A stretch of 64,000 nt of DNA from Oscillospiraceae bacterium. GTDB lineage: Bacteria > Bacillota > Clostridia > Oscillospirales > CAG-272. Below the pieces are notes generated by a model. The model was not told where the DNA came from and made no database searches. It saw only the letters and a program-made list of their open reading frames with translations. The stretch spans positions 62,001 through 126,000 of the forward strand of contig SVTY01000003.1 of the NCBI GenBank assembly GCA_015063535.1, in the 5' to 3' direction. Below are positions 17,290 through 24,117 of the stretch, piece after piece; the stretch's first letter is position 1; every line of letters begins with the position of its first letter. Made by a program: the position numbers and the translations under genes.

Positions 17290-17318
17290 ATTATATACGA
17301 AAGATCGAAAAATGTCAA
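17290..17318 (-). promoter_or_regulatory. Promoter of the licD-family gene
   Basis: Minus strand TTGACA, 17 bases, TATAAT; divergent from the promoter at 17412. Confidence 0.85.
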
Positions 17319-17411
17319 GTCCTTTGGGATCGAAAATGAATGGAAGTGGAAAAAATATATGGAAAAGGCGATGTTGGGATGATGTCGAGGCTCGATTTTT
17401 CCTGTATATGC

Positions 17412-17440
17412 TTGACTTTTTGAGGCGTTTGTGCTATAAT
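17412..17440 (+). promoter_or_regulatory. Promoter of the aminotransferase/cytidylyltransferase unit
   Basis: TTGACT, 17 bases, TATAAT. Confidence 0.85.
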
Positions 17441-17515
17441 GTAAAAAGATAAGCCTGTAACGTGCGTCCGTGTTCAAAAATGCGGGCGCAGAACAGTACG
17501 GATAGGGAGGATCAT

Positions 17516-18589
17516 ATGATCAATTTTACAGTAGGACCCGTTCAATCCAGTGACGCGGTTCGTGCCGTTGGCAGCGAAAACGTTCCTTATTTCAGAACGC
17601 CTGAATTTTCTGCCGTGATGAAGGAAAATGAGGCATTGATTAAAAAATTTGCAAAGGCGGAGGATACCGCCAGAGTGGTATTTCTGACCGGCTCGGGTAC
17701 GGCATCTATGGAGGCGTCGGTGATGAACACCTTGACCCCCGAGGATAAGGCGATCGTAATCAACGGAGGAAGCTTTGGCGAACGGTTCGTGCAGATCTGT
17801 CATCTGCACCAGATCCCGATTACAGAGATCAAGCCGGAGGTGGGACATGCTCTGACTGCGGAGATGCTCGCACCATACGAAAATCAAGGCTATACCGCAT
17901 TTATTGTAAATGTACACGAGACCTCTACGGGAGTACACTATGATATGGATCTGATCTCTGAATTTTGTCGGAGAAACGGACTGTTTCTGATCGTGGATGC
18001 CATCAGCTCCTTTCTTGCCGACTCCTTCAATATGAAAGAGTACGGAGCGGATATTATGATTACGGGCTCCCAAAAGGCACTTGCCTGCCCTCCGGGTATC
18101 TCGGTGATCGTTCTGTCTGAGAAGGCACTTGCCAGAGTGGCGGCTTCTCAGACCACATGTATGTATTTGGATCTGAAGAGTGCTTTGAGCAACGGAGAGA
18201 GAGGACAGACTCCCTTTACTCCTGCGGTCGGTATTCTTCTTCAGATCAATGCCAGACTCAAAGCGATTGAGGCGAGCGGCGGAGTGGAGGCGGAAACGGC
18301 AAAAATTGCGGCATTGGCGCAGGATTTCAGAGATAAGATCGCACAGCTTCCCTTTGAGATCGTTTCGGAATCCATGTCGAATGCCGTCACTCCCTTGCAT
18401 CCCTTGACTGCATCGGCGTACGATGTGTTCGTTACCTTGAAGGATGAATACGGCATTTGGGTCTGCCCCAACGGCGGTGCTATGAGCCAGATCATTTTCC
18501 GAGTGGGACATATCGGAGAGCTGACCCCCGCCGACAATGATCAGCTGATCGACGCATTGAAGGATATGCAGAGAAGGGGTTTGATCTGA
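17516..18589 (+). CDS. Class V PLP aminotransferase (PhnW / alanine-glyoxylate type)
   Basis: 357 residues from the ATG at 17516 (AGGGAGG 6 bases upstream); an upstream GTG in frame lacks a ribosome site. Fold-type I signatures: G-S-G-T-A-S (59-64) binding phosphate, V-D-A-I-S-S with Asp161 for the pyridine nitrogen, and T-G-S-Q-K with the PLP Lys187. The start F-T-V-G-P-V and H-E-T-S-T-G resemble 2-aminoethylphosphonate and alanine-glyoxylate transaminases. No PEP mutase gene is in the window, so a phosphonate substrate is unproven. Its operon partner is a cytidylyltransferase and its divergent neighbour LicD, suggesting it makes an amino-alcohol-phosphate precursor (inference). Confidence 0.82.
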   Translation: MINFTVGPVQSSDAVRAVGSENVPYFRTPEFSAVMKENEALIKKFAKAEDTARVVFLTGSGTASMEASVMNTLTPEDKAIVINGGSFGERFVQICHLHQIPITEIKPEVGHALTAEMLAPYENQGYTAFIVNVHETSTGVHYDMDLISEFCRRNGLFLIVDAISSFLADSFNMKEYGADIMITGSQKALACPPGISVIVLSEKALARVAASQTTCMYLDLKSALSNGERGQTPFTPAVGILLQINARLKAIEASGGVEAETAKIAALAQDFRDKIAQLPFEIVSESMSNAVTPLHPLTASAYDVFVTLKDEYGIWVCPNGGAMSQIIFRVGHIGELTPADNDQLIDALKDMQRRGLI

Positions 18590-18642
18590 GCGGCTCTCGC
18601 TTTGCTTGAATGATAGTGGATTGTTAGGAAAGGAGCTTCGCA

Positions 18643-19986
18643 ATGACACGAGTGATCACGTACGGCACGTACGATCTGCTGCATCACGGACACGTCAAAT
18701 TATTGGAACGAGCCAAGGCACTCGGTGATTATCTCATCGTTGGCGTAACGGCGGATGACTTTGATAAGACCCGCGGAAAGATCAATGTAACCCAGTCGCT
18801 GATGGAGCGAGTGGAAGCGGTCAAGGCACTTGGTATTGCCGATGAGATCATCATCGAGGAATACGAGGGGCAGAAGATTGACGATATCCGCAGACACAAT
18901 GTTGATATTTTTACAGTAGGATCGGACTGGGTAGGAAAATTTGACTATCTGAACGAGTACTGCACCGTGGTCTATCTTCCCAGAACCGAGGGCGTTTCCA
19001 GCAGTGAGCTTCGCAGTGTAAGGGCGAGCTTGCGGGTCGGGATCGTGGGGGATATCGACTTTATGGTCAAATTTATCTTGGAGAGCGAATATGTCAACGG
19101 TGTGGAGATCGGTGCGATCTGTACCGATGATATTCCGAGAGCCAAGAAGATGTTTGGGCAGATTTCTTTGATTACCTCCGATTACGGAGAGCTGCTTGGG
19201 CAGGTGGATGCGGTGTATATCGTTTCTCATCCCTCCCGACATGAGGAGCAGATCGCTCAGGCATTTGAGGCGGGGTGTCACGTGCTTTGTGAATCTCCTG
19301 TTGCTATGAGCCGTGAGGGATGTCGGAGAATGTTCGAGCTGGCAAAGGAAAAGAACCTTGTGCTGATGGAGGGAATCAAGACGGCGTATTCTACGGCGTA
19401 TTCCAGACTTTTGCTGATGCTGAAGAGCGGAAAGATCGGAAAGGTCATTTCCGTTGATGCGACCTGTACCAGCTTGAAAAACTTTGAACAGCATAAGGAT
19501 GAGGAGCTGTCCCGTGTCTGGAACACCATTACCGAATGGGGTCCTCCCGCTCTGCTTCCCATTTTTCAGATGTTGGGTACCGAGTATCGGGCGAGCCATA
19601 TCGTCTCCCTTCCGCTGAGAGGGCAGAAGGATTTTGACGTGTTTACCAAGGTGGATTTTCTTTACGATGATGCCGTGGCCTCGGTGAAGATCGGAAAGAA
19701 CGTGAAATCCGAGGGCGAGCTGATCGTATCGGGCACAAAGGGCTATGCTTACGTTCCCGCTCCTTGGTGGAAGACCGACTATTTTGAGATCCGTTTTGAA
19801 AATCCGTCGGATAACAAACGGTATTTCTACCAGTTGGACGGAGAGGGCATTCGATATGAGATCGTTGCCTTTGTTAAGGCGGTGGAAACAGGGCGGGGTG
19901 ACGTGTATATCGGTCGGGAGATCACCGAAGCAATCAGCGGCGTGATCGGAGATTTCACGGACGGAGACAAGGTCAGCTATATTTAA
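18643..19986 (+). CDS. Fusion: glycerol-3-phosphate-type cytidylyltransferase + degenerate Gfo/Idh/MocA domain
   Basis: 447 residues. Residues 1-128 are a TagD/GCT-type cytidylyltransferase: G-T-Y-D-L-L-H-H-G-H (H14-x-G-H17) and R-T-E-G-V-S-S-S close to the end. From about 130 a Gfo/Idh/MocA-like oxidoreductase domain follows. In it the Rossmann loop is G-I-V-G-D-I-D instead of GxGxxG, and the catalytic E-K-P is E-S-P, so its redox activity is doubtful. The expected reaction is CTP + alcohol phosphate to a CDP-alcohol. It lies 53 bases after the aminotransferase gene with AAAGGAG before its ATG. The fused domain might bind or present the substrate. Confidence 0.82.
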   Translation: MTRVITYGTYDLLHHGHVKLLERAKALGDYLIVGVTADDFDKTRGKINVTQSLMERVEAVKALGIADEIIIEEYEGQKIDDIRRHNVDIFTVGSDWVGKFDYLNEYCTVVYLPRTEGVSSSELRSVRASLRVGIVGDIDFMVKFILESEYVNGVEIGAICTDDIPRAKKMFGQISLITSDYGELLGQVDAVYIVSHPSRHEEQIAQAFEAGCHVLCESPVAMSREGCRRMFELAKEKNLVLMEGIKTAYSTAYSRLLLMLKSGKIGKVISVDATCTSLKNFEQHKDEELSRVWNTITEWGPPALLPIFQMLGTEYRASHIVSLPLRGQKDFDVFTKVDFLYDDAVASVKIGKNVKSEGELIVSGTKGYAYVPAPWWKTDYFEIRFENPSDNKRYFYQLDGEGIRYEIVAFVKAVETGRGDVYIGREITEAISGVIGDFTDGDKVSYI

Positions 19987-20002
19987 TAATTTTGTAAAGT
20001 TT

Positions 20003-20039
20003 TCTTTTCTTTCTTTTCTTTTTTAAAAGAAAAGAAAAG
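20003..20039 (+). repeat. A/T hairpin of the CTTTTCTTTT/AAAAGAAAAG type
   Basis: A pyrimidine-rich CTTTTCTTTT stretch followed by AAAAGAAAAGAAAAG, able to fold as a hairpin at the end of the preceding gene. Similar hairpins occur at 43573-43606 and 52677-52717, often followed by GCAAAAGAAAA. It may double as a terminator. Confidence 0.6.
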
Positions 20040-20106
20040 CACATTGTCAAAAAACGCTGGGAAAATTGCGATTTTTCGAAGAAAAAAAGAAAATTTTTCA
20101 AAACCC

Positions 20107-20135
20107 CTTGATTTTTTATTGGCTTTGTGGTACAA
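20107..20135 (+). promoter_or_regulatory. Promoter of secG
   Basis: TTGATT, 17 bases, TACAAT. Confidence 0.75.
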
Positions 20136-20200
20136 TAGAAATGCTTATGATTACTCCGCCTGCTTGAGGCGTTATTTTAGGGAATCGGAGGTGTGATTCG

Positions 20201-20434
20201 ATGGAAATTGCTTTGGGAATTGTAATCAGCATATTGGCTGTCATTTTGATTGCATGTGTATTGCTTCAGTCCGGTAAGGATAAGCGTTTGTCCGGTACTA
20301 TTGCCGGCGCCGCTGAAAACTTCTTCACGAAGGGCAAGGGGCATGCCAAGGACAAGATCCTCAGCCGTATTACTACGGTTCTGTCGTTTGTCTTTGCCGT
20401 TTTGGTCGTTGTCATGTACATTATGGTGGCGTAA
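20201..20434 (+). CDS. secG: Preprotein translocase subunit SecG
   Basis: 77 residues with two membrane helices (about 3-22 and 54-75). The first helix leads into L-L-Q-S-G-K-D-K-R-L-S-G-T-I-A-G, the conserved cytoplasmic Q-x-G-K and S-G/G-G-A loop of SecG. It is an auxiliary part of the SecYEG channel. GGAGGT precedes the ATG. In many Firmicutes rnr and smpB follow; here they are absent and a structured RNA on the opposite strand converges instead. Confidence 0.9.
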   Translation: MEIALGIVISILAVILIACVLLQSGKDKRLSGTIAGAAENFFTKGKGHAKDKILSRITTVLSFVFAVLVVVMYIMVA

Positions 20435-20441
20435 AAAATAC

Positions 20442-20483
20442 ACAAAAGCGCTCGGTTGCGTACCGCAACCGAGCGCTTTTGTT
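20442..20483. terminator. Bidirectional terminator of secG and the probable 6S RNA
   Basis: A 19-bp perfect stem (ACAAAAGCGCTCGGTTGCG) with a 3-base loop. T-rich tracts follow on both strands (TTTTGTTTG on plus; TTTTGTGTATTTTTT on minus). Confidence 0.92.
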
Positions 20484-20487
20484 TGTT

Positions 20488-20697
20488 GTCCCACCGGGCC
20501 GTGTACCCGAGAATAGAGAAACCCTGCAAGTGCAAGGCGGAGTCCTATCTCCCGCTTTACTGCTTCCAACGTCCGAGATGCCTGTCGAGACAAGTCAATC
20601 GATGCAGAACAGCTCGGGAGGCCTGCAAACCACGTTCGAATCTGTTTTCGGTCTCCTTTTTCTAAATGTGGGTTTTTATACCCGAATATCACGAACC
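20488..20697 (-). ncRNA. ssrS: Structured RNA, probable 6S RNA (SsrS)
   Basis: About 210 bases with no open frame, ending right at a strong terminator on the minus strand. The minus-strand transcript folds as a long rod. Outer pairs are TCGTG/CACGG, ACCC/GGGT and AGAA/TTCT. GGAGACC then pairs with GGTTTCTC, and a large asymmetric bubble follows. Beyond the bubble CTCCCG pairs with CGGGAG, GCTGTTCTGC with GCAGTAAAGC, and CCGAG with CTCGG. Closing stem, central bubble and terminal hairpin are the 6S RNA layout. G-U pairs occur only on this strand, supporting orientation. 6S RNA mimics an open promoter and binds housekeeping RNA polymerase. Assignment rests on shape and size, not on a covariance-model hit. 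Confidence 0.55.
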
Positions 20698-20713
20698 AAG
20701 CAGGAATGTGTAC

Positions 20714-21007
20714 TCAGTTATCGTAGTCGATCTCCCGAGAGAACAGGTCGTCGAAGTAATCGGCAACGTCGTCCAGCTCGTCGTCGTCATCAACGGTGAC
20801 AAGAAATTCCTCGTCTCCTTCCTTGGCGACCTTCAGAATGACATATTCCAGGATGTCCTTGTCGGTATCCTCCTCATCCTCCACGGGGATCATGGCAAAA
20901 TATTGATTGCCGTTCAACTCGCATTGTCCCAGCATTTCAAAGTTGATCTCGTTGCCGTCCTCGTCGGTCAGGGTGAAATATTCGTTTTCCATCATATTTT
21001 CTTCCAT
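20714..21007 (-). CDS. DUF1292 family protein
   Basis: A 97-residue, very acidic protein. F-T-L-T-D-E-D-G-N-E-I-N-F-E, Y-F-A-M-I-P-V-E and the ending with several D-D/E runs match DUF1292, a family of small cytoplasmic proteins widespread in Firmicutes and usually of unknown function. AAGGAG lies 7 bases before the ATG. The usual genomic partners (Holliday junction resolvase YqgF, alaS region) are not here. It is transcribed from its own promoter toward the probable 6S RNA gene. Confidence 0.85.
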   Translation of the reverse strand: MEENMMENEYFTLTDEDGNEINFEMLGQCELNGNQYFAMIPVEDEEDTDKDILEYVILKVAKEGDEEFLVTVDDDDELDDVADYFDDLFSREIDYDN

Positions 21008-21046
21008 TTTTTTCTCCTTATGCTCCTTGGCGGATGATCTGTTTAT

Positions 21047-21075
21047 ATTGTATCCGATTCTGAGGGGAAAGTCAA
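21047..21075 (-). promoter_or_regulatory. Promoter of the DUF1292 gene
   Basis: Minus strand TTGACT, 17 bases, TACAAT. Confidence 0.8.
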
Positions 21076-21121
21076 CACCTTTTCAAAAATCCTTTGAAAT
21101 TTTCCCCGATTTTTTCAACGG

Positions 21122-22249
21122 TCAGGTCAACAGCTCGGACAGAATGGTGTTGCTGACAAAAAATCCCCGATCGGTGAAGGACAGGCGACCGTTTTCTTTT
21201 TTCAGAAAGCCGCCTTGCAAAAAAGAGGCGATGGCGGGGCATTCGGTTTCCAGCTCGTTGCCGAAGCGCATTTGATAGTCGGACAGGGAAAGTCCCTCGG
21301 TCAGACGCAGACGAAGCATGATATATTCATTTCGGATGTCTTGGTCTGTGAGTACGGTTCGTTCGGCGGTGATGTCCTTACCCGCCAAGAAGTCGGAGAT
21401 GCTTCGGGAGTTGCCGAAGCGTTCGCCGCCGATGCAGGAATGGGCGGCAACGCCGAAGCCCAAATATTCCTCCTGCTTCCAATAGCGTAGATTGTGACGG
21501 GATTCCTTGCCTGCTTTGGCAAAATTGCTGATCTCGTATTTTTGATAGCCGTTTTCCTCCAGCAGCTCGGTGCAGAGGCGGTACATGGCAAATTCGGTGT
21601 CCTCGTCGGGCAGAGACAGGGTGCTTCTTTGGCTTGCGAAAGGCGTACCCTCCTCGATCTTCAAGCCGTATGCGGAGATATGCTCGGGGGACAGCGCCAG
21701 CACAGCATCCAGCGTATGGCGGAAGCTGTCAAGGGTCTGGTCGGGAATTCCGTACATCAGATCGACGCTGATGTTGTCAAAGCCCGCCTCCCGTGCTTCA
21801 AGAAAGGTTTGCCTGAAGTCGGCAAAGGTGTGGAGCCTGCCAAGGCGGGACAGCTCTCGGTCGTTGGCACTTTGCAGCCCGATGCTCAGACGGTTGACAC
21901 CCAAGCAGGAAAGGAGGATAAGCTTTTGCGGATCAACGGTTGCGGGGTTGCATTCGACGGTGATCTCGCAATCGTCCGTGACGAGGCAGTGATTGTGAAT
22001 GCAGCCGAGCAGACGGCGGAACATGCGGTCGGTCATGAGAGAGGGCGTGCCACCGCCGAAATAGATCGAGTTGATGAGCATTTTTTCCCGATTTTGCTTT
22101 GCTGCTTGCACGATGCGGGCGCAAAGCTCCTCTACGTAGGCTTCCATCTGCTCCCGTTGAGGGGCGGGAAAGGAACAAAAATCGCAGTACAGGCATTTTT
22201 GCAGGCAGAAGGGAATATGCAGATACAATCCGAGGCTTGGTTTAGACAT
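21122..22249 (-). CDS. hemW: Radical SAM heme chaperone HemW
   Basis: A 375-residue member of the HemN/HemW group. The cluster motif is C15-x3-C19-x2-C22 followed by D-F, without the extra Cys that marks true coproporphyrinogen III dehydrogenase HemN. Y-F-G-G-G-T-P-S and S-I-G-L-Q-S are conserved family blocks, and N-L-R-Y-W is the HemW-type signature. HemW proteins bind heme and are thought to deliver it to respiratory enzymes. AAAGGAG precedes the ATG. It is often next to lepA or hrcA; here it stands alone. Confidence 0.92.
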   Translation of the reverse strand: MSKPSLGLYLHIPFCLQKCLYCDFCSFPAPQREQMEAYVEELCARIVQAAKQNREKMLINSIYFGGGTPSLMTDRMFRRLLGCIHNHCLVTDDCEITVECNPATVDPQKLILLSCLGVNRLSIGLQSANDRELSRLGRLHTFADFRQTFLEAREAGFDNISVDLMYGIPDQTLDSFRHTLDAVLALSPEHISAYGLKIEEGTPFASQRSTLSLPDEDTEFAMYRLCTELLEENGYQKYEISNFAKAGKESRHNLRYWKQEEYLGFGVAAHSCIGGERFGNSRSISDFLAGKDITAERTVLTDQDIRNEYIMLRLRLTEGLSLSDYQMRFGNELETECPAIASFLQGGFLKKENGRLSFTDRGFFVSNTILSELLT

Positions 22250-22300
22250 CAGGTCTCCTTTTTTTACGTCTCATTCTAATGGTATTGGTTTGATAGGTAT

Positions 22301-22329
22301 ATTATATCACAGTTTTGGAAATTTTTCAA
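22301..22329 (-). promoter_or_regulatory. Promoter of hemW
   Basis: Minus strand TTGAAA, 17 bases, TATAAT. Confidence 0.8.
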
Positions 22330-22673
22330 GCTTTTTTGAAAGAATCAAAAAAGAGGTAAGGAAATGGAACTGTAAAAAACAAAACGGATTTTTTGAAATG
22401 TTTCAATTTATACAAACATTTATTTTTGTTTTTCAACACACAAAAAGAAAAATAAAATTCAAATATATTTGAATAAATATATATTATATTATAAAATTCA
22501 TCACACATTGAAGAGTGAATAGGGCGGATGTTTTCAACACAAAGTGAACAGTGAATGAGAGAAATATGATACAGAGAATCGAAGGGGCTTGGCATAGAGG
22601 GCGTTTTTTTGCGCACCTCGTTTTTTTATTTGGTGGGCAAAAGGAGAGGTGTACTTGGCTTGAAAATAAAAGG
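22330..22673. other. A/T-rich intergenic stretch
   Basis: No convincing gene. It contains a short hairpin CTTTTTTGA/TCAAAAAAG near 22330-22352, the palindrome ATTCAAATATATTTGAAT (22456-22473) and long A/T runs. Short frames here are low-complexity. Confidence 0.6.
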
Positions 22674-22721
22674 CTGTCAAGCTGTACAAATCGGAGAAAT
22701 GATTCTTGTACAGCTTGACAG
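22674..22721 (-). terminator. Terminator of the AraC-family gene
   Basis: A 16-bp perfect inverted repeat (CTGTCAAGCTGTACAA) with a 16-base loop; on the minus strand it is followed by CCTTTTATTTTC. Confidence 0.75.
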
Positions 22722-22821
22722 AACGGTGTCGGCTTTGTGTTTGAAAGGTTAATATTGTGCTAAAACATGTTAATATTATCTATTTACTTTTCCTGATTTT
22801 TTTGCTACAATAAAATCACAT

Positions 22822-23712
22822 TCACAGGGCTTTTTGCGTTTTGTCGCCTTTATCTGAGAGGTGCTTTTTGGCAATGCTTGATACGGAATGGAGGGGTACG
22901 GTCTTCTTTGCTTTTCGCCATTGCAAGGGGGTAAGCCCCGTATATCGCTTGAAAAATGTGTAAAAATAGGTGTCTTTTTCAAAGCCCAGCTCTCGGGCGA
23001 TCTCCTTGATGCTTTTTTTGCCGCGAAGCATAAAATACGCCTTATTCAATCTCATTTCGGTCAACAGCTCGTGAAAGGTGATGGAAAAATAGCGAGAAAA
23101 ATCCTTATTCAGCTTAGAGCGGCTGATATAAAATTTTCGGCAGATATCCTCGGAGTTCAGGTTTTCCTGACAGTGCTCCGCCATGTATTGAATGATCTTA
23201 TTGATCTTTTCCAAACTTTGCGCCTGATTCCAAGCCAGCTCCAAGGGGGCTTTTGTGATGATCCGATAGAACAGAAGGCAGAAGGAAAGGCGTTCCAGCG
23301 TCGGATCGCGCGGCTTTTCCCGCAGGGCGGTCAGCTCGGAGCGGATCAGCTCCAGCAGCTCGGGAGAAAGAATGAATCGGGAAAAAACCGATTGCGCATG
23401 CTCCTCGAAGGGCTTGAAGGCATCGGCATAGCTTTTGAGCAGATCGGCACCGAAATAAAAAACAAACCGTTCGGAGGGGCTGTTGTGCCGATATTCGGTC
23501 CTGTGCATGGCGAAGGGGGCGAAGATGGTCAGAGACGGCGCAGAAATGACAGGGAGCGGTTGTCCGTTGATGGTAGTGGCCTGCTCTGTTTCGGTTGTGA
23601 CCAAAAGCGCCTCGTAATGAGGGTGCAAATGCATGGGGGCGCACCAGCCGTCGGATTTGGAGAGCTGGTAATCCAATAAAAAATCGCTTCCGTAATCTTC
23701 GAAAAAAGCCAT
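22822..23712 (-). CDS. AraC-family transcriptional regulator
   Basis: 296 residues from the ATG at 23712 (AAGGAG 6 bases upstream). An N-terminal cupin-like sensor (H-L-H-P-H-Y-E near residue 44, and M-H-R-T-E-Y) resembles sugar-sensing AraC proteins. The C-terminal double helix-turn-helix (about 195-285) has I-S-R-S-K-L-N-K-D-F, I-K-E-I-A-R-E-L-G-F and F-F-K-R-Y-T-G-L-T-P-L-Q-W-R, a textbook AraC/XylS signature. It is divergent from a solute-binding lipoprotein gene, which it probably regulates. The ligand is unknown; a carbohydrate is likely. Confidence 0.9.
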   Translation of the reverse strand: MAFFEDYGSDFLLDYQLSKSDGWCAPMHLHPHYEALLVTTETEQATTINGQPLPVISAPSLTIFAPFAMHRTEYRHNSPSERFVFYFGADLLKSYADAFKPFEEHAQSVFSRFILSPELLELIRSELTALREKPRDPTLERLSFCLLFYRIITKAPLELAWNQAQSLEKINKIIQYMAEHCQENLNSEDICRKFYISRSKLNKDFSRYFSITFHELLTEMRLNKAYFMLRGKKSIKEIARELGFEKDTYFYTFFKRYTGLTPLQWRKAKKTVPLHSVSSIAKKHLSDKGDKTQKAL

Positions 23713-23793
23713 AGGGTCTCCTTTGAATCGGTAAAAATATAAGAAAATACACAAAATCTAAGTTTTTGGGATAAAATTGAGCACAAAAAAGGA

Positions 23794-23822
23794 TTGTGTC
23801 TGTTTTACTTTTGTGGTATAAT
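23794..23822 (+). promoter_or_regulatory. Promoter of the solute-binding lipoprotein operon
   Basis: TTGTGT, 17 bases, TATAAT. The weak -35 box suits activator-dependent transcription by the divergent AraC regulator. Confidence 0.65.
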
Positions 23823-23828
23823 GTACAT

Positions 23829-24117
23829 GGTGTAATTGTAACACAATTTTGGTTTCTTGTCAAGATAAAACCTACCAAATTAAATAAATTCAACAAAAAG
23901 GATAAAAAAACGGTACCAAATTGGTACCGAAATGTTCTTTTTAGGGCAACTGTGCAAAATCAACAAACCAATTGGCGATATTCAACAAAATACACAATAA
24001 AAAAGTTCCGCTTTTACGGTCCTCCAAGGACAAAGCAAAACGGAACGGTACAATGGAGTTCGTTCGGCTCTCAAGCAACGGAGCCGTTTGAATAAATAAA
24101 AATGCGGAGGATGATTT
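23829..24117 (+). promoter_or_regulatory. Long structured leader with operator-like palindrome
   Basis: About 290 bases between promoter and start. It includes CGGTACCAAATTGGTACCG (23911-23929), a 9-bp inverted repeat with one central base, resembling a repressor operator more than an AraC site. It also has a TTCCG/CGGAA-closed arm (24004-24044) and a hairpin CGGCTC/GAGCCG ending about 30 bases before the start. Function of each is inferred. Confidence 0.45.

Noticed and set aside
17462..17515. GTG start 18 codons upstream in the class V aminotransferase
   Set aside because: No ribosome site; the family N-terminus and AGGGAGG fit the ATG at 17516.
20488..20697. tmRNA or SRP RNA near secG
   Set aside because: No tRNA-like ends or tag frame, and no conserved GGTCAGGTCC-GGAAG SRP core; rod-like folding fits 6S RNA better.
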